The notes beneath the pieces were generated by a model. That model had not been told where the DNA came from, ran no database searches, and was given only the letters and a program-made list of their open reading frames with translations. A stretch of 35,624 bases of DNA from Crocinitomicaceae bacterium (lineage in GTDB: Bacteria > Bacteroidota > Bacteroidia > Flavobacteriales_D > Parvicellaceae), in contig PAZE01000027.1 in assembly GCA_002716065.1 (NCBI GenBank), forward strand, positions 9,602-45,225, written 5' to 3'. Below, piece by piece: positions 10,116 through 18,743 of this stretch; positions within the stretch are counted from its first letter, which is position 1; every line of letters starts with the position of its first letter. The position numbers and the translations under genes are program-made.

Positions 10116-11873
10116 ATGAAACAGATTATACAGCTATTTATTATCTTATTTTTCTTATGCGGATGTTCTTCTTCCTCTTCAGAAAATAATGCTGATTCTT
10201 CTGAGGTTGTTATAGCAAAAGGTTACTATTTTGAGGGAGACAAAAAGTATAAAATATACAATGGTGGAATTTTCCGTTTAAATGAGGTTGAAGATTTCAA
10301 AAATTTATTTCCACAAAGCACTATTGATGGAGTTTCCAGTAGAATAGGTGATCAAGTTTATCAGGGACTTTTAAAGTTAAATCAGCGTTCGCTTAAAGTT
10401 GAAAATTGTCTTGCTCAGTCTGTTGAGGAAAATGAAGATGGAACGCTCCTTACTTTTTCTTTAAGAGATAATGTTTTTTTTCACGATGATCCATGTTTTG
10501 ATGGGGGAAAAGGGAGGAAGCTTTCTGCCTATGATGTAAAAAAATGTTACGATATGTTGTGTGAGCCTAGACCAGATAATCTGCTTTTTGATTTGTTTGA
10601 TGGTAGGGTTAAAGGTGCTAGGGAATATTACGATGCTTGTCTAACAAAAAGTGAGAATTCAGATGGTGTTAGTGGAATAAGTGTTTTGGATTCTCTTACT
10701 GTTTCTATTGAATTGGAAAAACCATGTTCATTTTTCAAGAAAATACTAACGCATAATGGATGCTGGATTTTCCCAATTGAGGCCTATGAAAAATATGGAG
10801 CTGATATGAGGGTTAACTGTGTTGGTACAGGACCTTTTGTTATCGATAAAATAAAAGAAGGTACACAAGTAAGATTAGTTAAAAATCATAATTATTGGGA
10901 GAAAGATGAAAACAACAATGCACTTCCTTACTTAGATGTTGTTAAAATCACGTTTACAAAGGATAAGAAAACAGAGCTGGCTAATTTTAGAAAAGGAAAT
11001 TTGGATATGATTTGGCAATTGCCCGTTGATGAGATGAAAGCAGTTTTAGTTTCATTGGAAGAAGCAAAAAATGGAGGTAATCCAGAGTTTCAATATCAAC
11101 AAAAACCAGGTCTTTCTGTTCAGTTTTATAGCTTTTTAAATTCCTCTAAAGTATTTAATGACATTAATGTCAGGAAAGCTTTTAACTATGCTATTGATAG
11201 AGAAACTTTAGTAAAGTATACCCTTCAAGGCGATGGTATTCCTGCGGTTCATGGATTAATTCCAGATTTTAAGCAATACGACAACGATGAAATTGTTGGA
11301 TTTAACTTTGATGTTAACAAAGCACAAAATTTCCTATCTCTTGCAGGTTTTCCAAATGGAAAAGGATTTCCAGCAGTTACCTTACAAATTAATGAAGGAG
11401 GCTCAACAAATGTAATTTTAGCTGAGGCTATCCAAAATATGCTTAAAGAAAATTTAGGAGTTAGTATTTCTATTGAAGCGGTTCCTTTTCCTACTCTAAT
11501 TGAGCGATTTGCCAATGGAAAAGCAGATTTTTGGAGAACTTCTTGGATTGCTGATTATCCAGATCCAGAAAATTTCTTTAAGCTTTTTTATGGAAAGACT
11601 GTTCCGCAAAATCCAAATGAAAAATCTATTACTAATGCTTCAAGGTTTACAAACAATGATTTTGACGCATATTTTGAAAAAGCCTTAAGTGCTGTAGATC
11701 CTCAAGAACAGTTTGAAAATTATAAAAAATGTGATGAGATTTTAATTTCTCAAGCTGCTTTTATGCCTATTTATTATGCTGAGTATATCAGATTACTAAA
11801 TCTTAATGTTAGGGCATTTCCTCAAAATGGTATGGAATACAGAGATTTATCTAGAGTGTTTTTTTCAAAATAA
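10116..11873 (+). CDS. Peptide/oligopeptide ABC-transporter substrate-binding lipoprotein (SBP family 5)
   Basis: Periplasm-facing lipoprotein of the OppA/DppA type that captures peptides or related solutes. From the ATG at 10116 it is 585 residues, beginning with MKQIIQLFIILFFLCGCSS: a lipoprotein signal with the acylated Cys after L-C-G. Upstream in-frame starts (TTG 10077, inside the -7 box, and ATG 10101) would only lengthen the signal peptide. Family 5 features are visible: the segment on LTFSLRDNVFFHDDPCF, the SAYDVKKCYDML region, KNHNYWEKD, FLNSSKVFNDINVRKAFNYAIDRE, and the DFWRTSWIADYPDPENF signature near residue 470. No permease or ATPase gene is adjacent, so the partner is elsewhere; orphan binding lipoproteins of this kind are common in the phylum. 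Confidence 0.9.
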   Translation: MKQIIQLFIILFFLCGCSSSSSENNADSSEVVIAKGYYFEGDKKYKIYNGGIFRLNEVEDFKNLFPQSTIDGVSSRIGDQVYQGLLKLNQRSLKVENCLAQSVEENEDGTLLTFSLRDNVFFHDDPCFDGGKGRKLSAYDVKKCYDMLCEPRPDNLLFDLFDGRVKGAREYYDACLTKSENSDGVSGISVLDSLTVSIELEKPCSFFKKILTHNGCWIFPIEAYEKYGADMRVNCVGTGPFVIDKIKEGTQVRLVKNHNYWEKDENNNALPYLDVVKITFTKDKKTELANFRKGNLDMIWQLPVDEMKAVLVSLEEAKNGGNPEFQYQQKPGLSVQFYSFLNSSKVFNDINVRKAFNYAIDRETLVKYTLQGDGIPAVHGLIPDFKQYDNDEIVGFNFDVNKAQNFLSLAGFPNGKGFPAVTLQINEGGSTNVILAEAIQNMLKENLGVSISIEAVPFPTLIERFANGKADFWRTSWIADYPDPENFFKLFYGKTVPQNPNEKSITNASRFTNNDFDAYFEKALSAVDPQEQFENYKKCDEILISQAAFMPIYYAEYIRLLNLNVRAFPQNGMEYRDLSRVFFSK

Positions 11874-11985
11874 ATTTGTTTAATAAACCATCTGTCAATA
11901 ATTGAATGTGTATAAATTTTATTATTTCTAATTTTTAATTAATGAATTGGTTTCAATTTTGTAATACCCTTATTTATTTATTGTT

Positions 11986-12974
11986 ATGACTAAAAATATA
12001 ATTTTACTTACCGCTATATCAATTTTAATTTCTTGTGTTCCAGCAAGAAAATATGAGGAGGTTGAGAGTAAACAAAAAAATGTGCTGAAGAATTAAAAGA
12101 AATTGAGTTTTTGGCTAACGAATTAGAAACTCAAAATACAGAATTAAAATCTTCTAACGATCAAATGAAAGATCAGGTAGTGAGATTAAAAGCTGATACG
12201 ACTCTATTGGGAAAATCATTGAGAATTAAAGAACGTCAATACGACAAGATTAATGATTTAAATGATGAGCTAATTAAAAAATTAGAAAAATTACAAGAGG
12301 GAAGTGCCAATGAAAATAAACGTTTGGTTGCCGATCTGGAAAAAACAAGATTGGAGCTTCAAAAGAAAGAAGATGAGTTGCGTTTATTAGAGGCCGAACT
12401 TAATCAGAAGAAAATTGATTTAGATCGTCTTTCTGCAGATTTATTAGACAGAGAACAACGAGTTAAAGAGCTCGAATCTATTATTGCCAAGAAAGATTCA
12501 TTGGTTAAGGCACTTAAAGATAAGGTAGCTAATGCATTACTTGGATTTAAGGACAAAGGATTAACTGTTGAACAAAAAAATGGTAAAGTTTACATTAGTA
12601 TGGAAGCTAAACTGTTATTTGCTTCGGGAAGTACACAGGTCGATCCAGAGGGACAAAAAGCACTTAAAGAGTTGGCTAAAATACTTGAAGGTCAGCAGGA
12701 CTTAGAAGTATTGGTTGAAGGCCATACCGATTCAGATAAAATGAATTCAAGCGCTCACCCTAAAGACAATTGGGAGCTTAGTGTACTAAGGGCAACTTCA
12801 GTAGTAAAAATCATGCTTAAGCATAGTTCAATAGATCCAGTTACCATTACTGCAGCCGGTAGAGGAGAGTTTCTTCCCATAGATCTAGAAGACAAATCAA
12901 AAAATAGACGAATAGAAGTTGTTTTAATTCCTAAATTGGATGAGCTGTTTGAAATTATTTCAAATGAACAGTAA
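11986..12974 (+). CDS. OmpA-family peptidoglycan-associated lipoprotein, reading frame broken by one base
   Basis: Outer-membrane lipoprotein expected to tether the outer membrane to peptidoglycan. Translation from ATG 11986 gives a lipoprotein signal (MTKNIILLTAISILISC) followed by VPARKYEEVESKQK and then a premature stop. Adding one A to the run of seven A at 12074-12080 restores a continuous 329-residue frame: KKCAEELKEIEFLANELE joins a long coiled coil (about residues 40-185, rich in Leu/Glu/Lys) and a C-terminal OmpA/MotB domain with LLFASGSTQVDPEG, VEGHTDSD, the NWELSVLRA segment and NRRIEVV. Everything after the run is intact with no other stop, so this is either a sequencing error, a recent mutation or a frame rescued by slippage. 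An in-frame start after the break (TTG 12111) would lack any export signal. Confidence 0.82.
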
Positions 12975-12975
12975 G

Positions 12976-13758
12976 TTATTCTTCGTTTTTATCTGATAAT
13001 TTGGTTAGTCCTTTCAATCCTTCAGCCATTTTCTTAAAATAATATGCTAAAGAAGTTTCCTCCAAGGGAATATCTACTGGAATAGTAAGCTTAACAGGGA
13101 TTTCAGCATCAACAGACATGGCATCGTCAAATTGAATTCGAGCAGATGTTTTTAAAGGAATATTTACTGGAACCATTAAGTCGACAGGTATTCTCATGGA
13201 AAGCCCTACAGGTAATGTGTCTACAATAAGCATGTCAATAGGCACTACAGTATTGACAGGTAGGACTTCTTCAAAACCAATGTTTAATGATTGCTTAACA
13301 GGGATTTTACCACGAATTGGAAAATTCATCCCTTTTCCTCCAAATAAAGCCATGTTCATTTTTTGATTCAGAGGTATGGTGTCGTCAACTAAAATATTTA
13401 CGTTATCTGTTACCTGTATGTTAGTATCTAATTTTATGTACTCGTGAACCCCAATTTTAAAAGGAATTAGCATGTGCTCATTAACAGGAATCTCGGCTTT
13501 AAATGGAATTTCGGTTTGCAAAAACATGTTAATGTTGACTTTTAGCTCGTCTGTAACTCTAATATCAGATGTTAGTGGAATGTTTTCACTTACTTCAACA
13601 TTTGTAATGATGTGCTGGGTAGACATTTCATGCATAAGATTACCTATGTTATTTAATCTTTTTTCAGAAATATTTAGTGCTATCAATAAAACAATAATAA
13701 TTGCAATTGAAATTCCAAGTGAGCATATAAGAAGTATATTTGAAATGCCTTTTTTCAT
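12976..13758 (-). CDS. Membrane-anchored protein made of hydrophobic-Pro-hydrophobic repeats, unknown family
   Basis: The 260-residue protein has a single N-terminal transmembrane helix (about residues 7-29), a short helical linker, and then about 190 residues of strongly repetitive sequence. I count 16 tripeptides of the form [IVLF]-P-[VILF] (IPL, IPV, IPF, LPV, VPI and so on) between residues 60 and 235, spaced mostly 6-20 residues apart with alternating hydrophobic and polar positions between them. A short Lys-rich helix (KKMAEGLKGLTKLSDKNEE) ends the chain. This suggests an elongated beta structure on the periplasmic side; the topology is inferred. I do not recognise a family. Its stop is one base from the stop of the OmpA lipoprotein gene, and it is divergent from the Pmp3-type gene. 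Confidence 0.8.
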   Translation of the reverse strand: MKKGISNILLICSLGISIAIIIVLLIALNISEKRLNNIGNLMHEMSTQHIITNVEVSENIPLTSDIRVTDELKVNINMFLQTEIPFKAEIPVNEHMLIPFKIGVHEYIKLDTNIQVTDNVNILVDDTIPLNQKMNMALFGGKGMNFPIRGKIPVKQSLNIGFEEVLPVNTVVPIDMLIVDTLPVGLSMRIPVDLMVPVNIPLKTSARIQFDDAMSVDAEIPVKLTIPVDIPLEETSLAYYFKKMAEGLKGLTKLSDKNEE

Positions 13759-13812
13759 TGTACGCTTAAATATAGGAAAAAGACACTTAGTATTACTTTT
13801 TTTAAAACAACA

Positions 13813-14403
13813 ATGTTTATGGAATACACGCTTAGAAGCCTATTTTTTATAGGATTTTTTTTTCTTGTTAGTTCATGTGCTCAGCTAAGATATACAGACT
13901 ATGGTAAACCATTTGATTTTTTAAAGGCTCAAAAAGTTACTGCTGTATCTTTCAACAATGAAAAGCCTAAGTCTAATAAAGAGTTTGATTCTTCATTAGG
14001 GCAAAATAAGCAACACAAAAATCCTGAGTCTTTTAAAGAATTTAACTCAAAAAATACTCCTGAGAACTTTCTTTTGAACTCAACTAAGCTTGTTTTAAGT
14101 GAAAGTTTAACTTCACAAAACAAAGTAGATTATACAATTCCAACACCTCAAATCAACAGTTCAAATGGGCCTAATTCATTTTCTGTACCTTATTTTTCTT
14201 TTATAGAAAGTGATGTTGCTGACAACAAGAATTTTGACGATACTGACGCTATTATTCTTACTGTTTTATGTTTGCTAATTCCTCCTTTAGCTGTTTTCGT
14301 GGTTTATGATATTAGCACTGAATTTTGGATTGATTTAATTTTAACGATGTGCTTTTTTATTCCTGGTGTTATCTATGCTTTTTACCTGTGTTTTGTGAAA
14401 TAG
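13813..14403 (+). CDS. Lipoprotein with C-terminal Pmp3/YqaE (UPF0057) membrane domain
   Basis: The 196-residue protein joins two parts. The N-terminus is a lipoprotein signal with a lipobox ending V-S-S-C at about residue 22. A polar Asn/Ser/Lys-rich linker of about 110 residues follows, with no obvious fold. Residues 143-195 are a recognisable Pmp3/YqaE proteolipid domain: two hydrophobic helices with LLIPPLAVF, EFWIDLILT and FIPGVIYA. Stand-alone Pmp3 proteins are about 50-60 residues and affect membrane potential or salt tolerance; the lipoprotein extension occurs in several Bacteroidota. A second ATG at 13819 would shorten the protein by two residues without consequence. It ends one base from the nadD stop. 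Confidence 0.82.
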   Translation: MFMEYTLRSLFFIGFFFLVSSCAQLRYTDYGKPFDFLKAQKVTAVSFNNEKPKSNKEFDSSLGQNKQHKNPESFKEFNSKNTPENFLLNSTKLVLSESLTSQNKVDYTIPTPQINSSNGPNSFSVPYFSFIESDVADNKNFDDTDAIILTVLCLLIPPLAVFVVYDISTEFWIDLILTMCFFIPGVIYAFYLCFVK

Positions 14404-14404
14404 T

Positions 14405-15001
14405 TTATTTTTTGTAAAAATGCATTTCTTCAACATAGTTGGCTACTTTGTCTGTTAACATGTATCGAACATCTTTTTTTTCTTTAATGGCCTTTCTTAT
14501 AAAACTAGAGGATATTTTCATAACAGGAGCATCACATAAAACAACCTTTTCATTAGAATGAATTTCAATGGGTGTTTTAGAAAGCTCGTCTTTAGTAATG
14601 ATTCTTGGGTAAACATAAAGATGGCAACTATTTAAAATAGCTTCATGGTTTTTCCATTTATGAAAAGTTCTAAGGTTGTCTTCTCCCATTATTAAGTTAA
14701 ACTCATTGTCGGGATATTTTTCTTTTAAATGAACAAGAGTGTTAATGGTGTAAGAGGGTTTAGGTAAATTAAACTCAATATTCGATGCTTTTAACTTTGT
14801 ACTATCTTCAATAGCAAGTTTAACAAGGTTTAGACGGTGAAAATCTTCAAGCATAGAATCTTTAGCTTTAAACGGATTTTGTGGAGATACCACCAGCCAT
14901 ATTTCATCTAATGAAGTATAATTTGCCATATAATTGGCAATAATTAAATGTCCAACATGAATCGGATTAAAAGTGCCAAAGTATAAACCTATTTTTTTCA
15001 T
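14405..15001 (-). CDS. nadD: Nicotinate-nucleotide adenylyltransferase
   Basis: Adenylates nicotinate mononucleotide to deamido-NAD in NAD biosynthesis. The 198-residue protein has the nucleotidyltransferase start GLYFGTFNPIHVGH with the H15-x-G-H18 motif, VSPQNPFK, the MGEDNLRTFHKW segment binding the base, and the C-terminal ISSSFIRKAIKEKKDVRYM signature. Its ATG overlaps the end of gmk by 4 bases (ATGA type), so the two are translationally coupled. It is the last gene of yicC-gmk-nadD. Confidence 0.96.
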   Translation of the reverse strand: MKKIGLYFGTFNPIHVGHLIIANYMANYTSLDEIWLVVSPQNPFKAKDSMLEDFHRLNLVKLAIEDSTKLKASNIEFNLPKPSYTINTLVHLKEKYPDNEFNLIMGEDNLRTFHKWKNHEAILNSCHLYVYPRIITKDELSKTPIEIHSNEKVVLCDAPVMKISSSFIRKAIKEKKDVRYMLTDKVANYVEEMHFYKK

Positions 15002-15582
15002 GATTGATTAAGAAAAATTCGAATTTCATTTTCCACATTGTTACATGCCTGCTGAAGATGGTCATTAACAATTGTTACATCAAAGCTTTCCTTAAAAGAA
15101 AGTTCATATTCAGCTTTTTCAACTCTTTTTTTTAGAGAACTTTTACTTTCAGACCCTCTGTTTAGTAATCTGTTTTCTAATTCCGAAATTGATGGTGGTT
15201 GAATAAAAATAGCTAGCGCTTTTTCTTTAAAATATTTTTTTAATGCAATCCCTCCTTTTACGTCTACATCAAAAATTACATGCTTGTTTTTCTCCCATAT
15301 TCTATCAACTTCTTTTTTTAAAGTTCCATAGAATTGGTTTTCATAAACCTGTTCCCATTCAATAAATAAGTCTTTAGATATCGAATTTTTGAATTCTTCA
15401 GTTGTTAAAAAATAATAGTCTTTACCGTCAATTTCATTTTCTCTTTTTGCCCTTGTGCATGCAGAAACAGAAAACGATAAGTTAAGCTCTTTTGTCAATA
15501 AATTTTGAACTATAGTAGTCTTCCCAGCACCAGAGGGAGCACTAAATATAATTACCTTTCCATTTTCTAGTTCAGGATTCAT
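14998..15582 (-). CDS. gmk: Guanylate kinase
   Basis: Phosphorylates GMP to GDP with ATP, feeding GTP and dGTP pools. It has 194 residues, the usual size. The P-loop SAPSGAGKTT lies at residues 14-23, followed by the GMP-binding region SVSACTRAKRENEIDGKDYYFLT and the FIEWEQVYENQFYGT segment, VIFDVDVKGG, and the lid region with RLLNRGSES. It starts 3 bases after the yicC stop and overlaps nadD by 4 bases; the yicC-gmk pair is widespread in bacteria. Confidence 0.97.
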   Translation of the reverse strand: MNPELENGKVIIFSAPSGAGKTTIVQNLLTKELNLSFSVSACTRAKRENEIDGKDYYFLTTEEFKNSISKDLFIEWEQVYENQFYGTLKKEVDRIWEKNKHVIFDVDVKGGIALKKYFKEKALAIFIQPPSISELENRLLNRGSESKSSLKKRVEKAEYELSFKESFDVTIVNDHLQQACNNVENEIRIFLNQS

Positions 15583-15585
15583 CCG

Positions 15586-16467
15586 TTATAAAATATTTAA
15601 TACTTGCTCTTTAATTTTTTCTAGATGATCTTTCATTTGAACTACAATTTTTTGAATTTCGAAATGATTTGCCTTAGATCCTAACGTATTTATTTCTCTG
15701 CCAATTTCTTGAACAATGAACCCAAGTTTTTTCCCATGATAATCCGAAGTTTCGATGGTTTCTATAAAATGTTCACAGTGTTTTGACAAGCGCACTTTTT
15801 CTTCACTATAGTCAAACTTTTCTATATAATAGATAAGCTCTTGCTCAAAACGTGTTTCGTTGTAGTCTTCTTTATGAGCTATAGTGCTTAAGTTTTTTTT
15901 GAGCCTATTTTTTATGGTTTCTATTCTTTGATTTTCATATTGCCCACAATCACTCAATAATGAAGATATAGAATCAATTTGAGCGCGTAAATCTTTTTCA
16001 AGGGCTTTGCCTTCATTTTTTCTAAATAGGCTTAAATCCTCAACAGCTTCATTTACAAGGGATTTAACAACAGACCATTCTTTTTGGGAAAGCTCCTTTT
16101 TTTCAGTTTTTAGTACATCGGGCATCTTCATTATCTGCTGTAAAAAGTCAATTTTGTCTTTGTTTTTTAGCGATAATTCTTGAGTAATAGAGTCAAATGC
16201 TTTGTAGTAATCTTTAATAATAGTCTTGTTCAGAAAATGATTAGGTTCACTCTGAATTAAATCATAGTGAAGTGTTAATTCGATTTTACCTCTTTTCAAT
16301 CCTTCAGTTAGTAATGTCCTTATTTCAACATCTTTGCTTTTGTAAAGGCTCGGCATTTTAAGACTAAGGTCAATGAATTTGCTGTTTAAAGAACGAAGCT
16401 CTAAAGATATTTTTTTGTTGTGTACAACGGATTCAGCTTTCCCAAATCCAGTCATAGATTGAATCAT
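15586..16467 (-). CDS. yicC: YicC/YloC family endoribonuclease
   Basis: The 293-residue protein matches the YicC family in length and in both termini: the N-terminal MIQSMTGFGKAE with SLELRSLNSKFIDLSLKMP, and the C-terminal KLGFIVQEIGREINTLGSKAN followed by a helix ending in the family's EKIKEQVLNIL type sequence. E. coli YicC has been shown to be an endoribonuclease; the acidic residues and HCEHF segment typical of the C-terminal half are present. It is the first gene of a tight trio with gmk and nadD and lies 44 bases downstream of the transporter gene on the same strand. Confidence 0.94.
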   Translation of the reverse strand: MIQSMTGFGKAESVVHNKKISLELRSLNSKFIDLSLKMPSLYKSKDVEIRTLLTEGLKRGKIELTLHYDLIQSEPNHFLNKTIIKDYYKAFDSITQELSLKNKDKIDFLQQIMKMPDVLKTEKKELSQKEWSVVKSLVNEAVEDLSLFRKNEGKALEKDLRAQIDSISSLLSDCGQYENQRIETIKNRLKKNLSTIAHKEDYNETRFEQELIYYIEKFDYSEEKVRLSKHCEHFIETIETSDYHGKKLGFIVQEIGREINTLGSKANHFEIQKIVVQMKDHLEKIKEQVLNIL

Positions 16468-16511
16468 AACTATTAATTTGTGGTAAAAATAAGAAAATAG
16501 CTGTTTTATCT

Positions 16512-17405
16512 TTAAGGTTTGCTTACCAAGTACACTCCTATGAAAATTACTATGCTACTAATTACCATTAGCGATGTTATGGTTTCAGTGCCAGAAAAAG
16601 CAGCAATTAATGAAGTGAGAATGGGTTGTAGGTAGATGTATGAGCTAACTACTGTTGGACTTACTCTTTTCACGCCATAGATGTTAAATAGGTAGGTAAA
16701 GAAAGTAGTGAAAACTATTACAAAACCAACTTTAAGAACAATGTCAAAGGGCATTTCCCAAACAATGGTGTTTACTTCGGTTAATCCAAATGGGGTAACA
16801 ATTGCTAAGCCGAAAGTAAAAACCCATTTAATTACGGTAATGGGAGAATACTTTTTCATTAATGGTTTTACTAAGACTAAGTATAAACCATAGCTGGTAG
16901 CATTTAAAATAATTAAAATATTTCCTAGTAATGAAGCGCCTTCACGTGAGCTATTTCCTTGAAGGATAATTATACAAGCTCCTGTTAATCCAAGTAATAT
17001 TCCAACGATCCTATAGAGACTAGGTTTTTCTTTAATTATAATTGCTGAAAGAAGAGCAACTATAATTGGGCTTGCTACCATAATTATTGAGGCGTTTATT
17101 CTAGTGGTTTGATCAAGACCTTTAAAAAATAACAATTGGTTGGCGGCAACCCCAAATACACCGCAAAGAAGAAGTTTGATTTTATCTTTTTTGTCTACTT
17201 TTTCCCAAAAAAAGAAAGAGACTAGCCAGAATAATAAGGTGGCACCTATTGCTCTTAATAAAATAAAAGCAAATGGTTCAAGGTAGCCTCCTTGCATAAC
17301 ATCTTTGGCCCACCCATAATTTAATGCATAAATAATGTTTGCAAGAAGAAGAGCTAAATGTGCCTTGTAATTATTGCTTTTCAAATTAGAAGTGCGTTTA
17401 AACAA
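16512..17405 (-). CDS. EamA/DMT-superfamily transporter
   Basis: Inner-membrane exporter or metabolite transporter of the drug/metabolite superfamily; the substrate is unknown. The 297 residues contain about ten hydrophobic helices in two EamA halves (roughly residues 15-145 and 158-295). Typical segments are ANIIYALNYGWAKD in the first helix, the internal RIVGILLGLTGACIIIL, and PTVVSSYIYLQPILTSLIAA in the second half. The start is uncertain: no ATG precedes the first helix, and the candidates are TTG at 17405 or TTG at 17384. It may be cotranscribed with yicC. Confidence 0.9.
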   Translation of the reverse strand: MFKRTSNLKSNNYKAHLALLLANIIYALNYGWAKDVMQGGYLEPFAFILLRAIGATLLFWLVSFFFWEKVDKKDKIKLLLCGVFGVAANQLLFFKGLDQTTRINASIIMVASPIIVALLSAIIIKEKPSLYRIVGILLGLTGACIIILQGNSSREGASLLGNILIILNATSYGLYLVLVKPLMKKYSPITVIKWVFTFGLAIVTPFGLTEVNTIVWEMPFDIVLKVGFVIVFTTFFTYLFNIYGVKRVSPTVVSSYIYLQPILTSLIAAFSGTETITSLMVISSIVIFIGVYLVSKP

Positions 17406-17483
17406 AAATTAAACAGATTTTTGCTAATCAATGTTCAAACCTAATTAAATTTTTAATTTAGTTCCCCGTAATAAAAACAAACT

Positions 17484-18623
17484 ATGAAATTCAATACTAA
17501 AGTTATTCACGCAGGTGTGGAACCAGACTCAGCAACAGGTGCTATTATGACACCTATTTATCAAACCTCAACTTACGTTCAACAGGAAATAGGTAAGCAC
17601 AAAGGATATGAATATTCTAGAACTGGAAATCCTACACGAGCGGCTTTGGAAAGCAGTATTGCTCAACTTGAAAATGGAAAATATGGAGCTTGTTTTGGAA
17701 GTGGCCTGGCTGCAATTGATTGTGTTATTAAGATGCTAAAACCTGGAGATCAGGTGATATCAACGAATGATCTTTATGGTGGAAGTTATCGAATTTTCAA
17801 GACAATTTTTGAAAAATATGGGATTGAATTTCATTTTGTTGACATGTTAAATGTAGATAATGTTAAAGCGAAAATTAACGATAATACTAAATTAATTTGG
17901 ATTGAAACGCCCACAAATCCTATGATGAACATTATTGACATTAAGGCGATTGCTAATCTTGTTCAGGGTTCGGATGTTATTGTTGGTGTTGATAATACTT
18001 TTGCTACGCCTTATTTGCAAACTCCACTAGATTTAGGTGCTGATATTGTAATGCATTCGGTTACTAAATTTCTGGGTGGACATTCTGATGTTGTTATGGG
18101 TGCGCTTGTAACTAAAGACGATACTATCGCGGAGGAAATATATAGAATTCAAAATTCTAGTGGTGCAGTTTGCGGCCCAATGGATTCTTTTTTGGTTTTA
18201 AGAGGAATAAAAACCTTACACTTAAGAGTACAGAGGCATAGTGAGAATGGGAAGGTTATTGCTGAATTTTTACAGTCACACCCTTTAGTTGACATGGTTT
18301 ATTGGCCTGGATTTGAGTCTCATCCTAACCATAATGTTGCCAAGTCTCAGATGAGTGGGTTTGGTGGTATGGTTTCTTTTACTTTAAAAGGGGATAGTTT
18401 AGATAAAGCAAAGAAAATTGTTTCCAAGACAAAATTATTTACGCTTGCTGAATCTTTAGGTGGGGTGGAGTCTCTAATAGGACATCCATCTACAATGACT
18501 CACGCCTCAATTCCAAGAGAGGAAAGATTAAAAAGTGGGGTGAAAGATTCGTTAATTCGTTTAAGCGTTGGTGTTGAGGATGCTAGTGATTTGGTAAAAG
18601 ATTTAGAGAATTCTTTTTTGTAA
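17484..18623 (+). CDS. Trans-sulfuration PLP enzyme (cystathionine gamma-synthase or gamma-lyase)
   Basis: Cys/Met-metabolism PLP enzyme of 379 residues. Conserved parts are TKVIHAGVEPDSATGAIMTP at the start, the YEYSRTGNPT phosphate-cradle segment from the neighbouring subunit, FGSGLAA, LYGGSYR stacking on PLP, DNTFATPYLQ, and the PLP lysine K195 in SVTKFLGGHSD. Near the C-terminus SLGGVESLIGHPS and the RLSVGVED motif are family hallmarks. Cystathionine gamma-synthase and gamma-lyase share all of these, and I cannot separate them from sequence alone; both would connect to methionine/cysteine metabolism as metF does. It stands alone on the plus strand. Confidence 0.92.
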   Translation: MKFNTKVIHAGVEPDSATGAIMTPIYQTSTYVQQEIGKHKGYEYSRTGNPTRAALESSIAQLENGKYGACFGSGLAAIDCVIKMLKPGDQVISTNDLYGGSYRIFKTIFEKYGIEFHFVDMLNVDNVKAKINDNTKLIWIETPTNPMMNIIDIKAIANLVQGSDVIVGVDNTFATPYLQTPLDLGADIVMHSVTKFLGGHSDVVMGALVTKDDTIAEEIYRIQNSSGAVCGPMDSFLVLRGIKTLHLRVQRHSENGKVIAEFLQSHPLVDMVYWPGFESHPNHNVAKSQMSGFGGMVSFTLKGDSLDKAKKIVSKTKLFTLAESLGGVESLIGHPSTMTHASIPREERLKSGVKDSLIRLSVGVEDASDLVKDLENSFL

Positions 18624-18743
18624 GGGCAACCTGAGAGATTGTTTTGTGTTTTACTTTTCGTTGGAAGATTGTTGTGTCTTAGTCTAAACTTAAGTGCAAC
18701 TCCAATTTTTTTTAAATATATTTAGCTTCCTTAAATTTAGAAA

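Noticed and set aside
12111-12974. A separate OmpA-domain gene starting at TTG 12111
   Set aside because: It has no export signal, and the signal peptide is found just upstream in another frame, with a one-base break between. One frameshifted gene explains both parts better.
13472-13852. A 126-codon plus-strand frame opposite the repeat protein
   Set aside because: It runs antisense through the regular hydrophobic-Pro pattern of 12976-13758, has no motif of its own, and spans the divergent promoter region.
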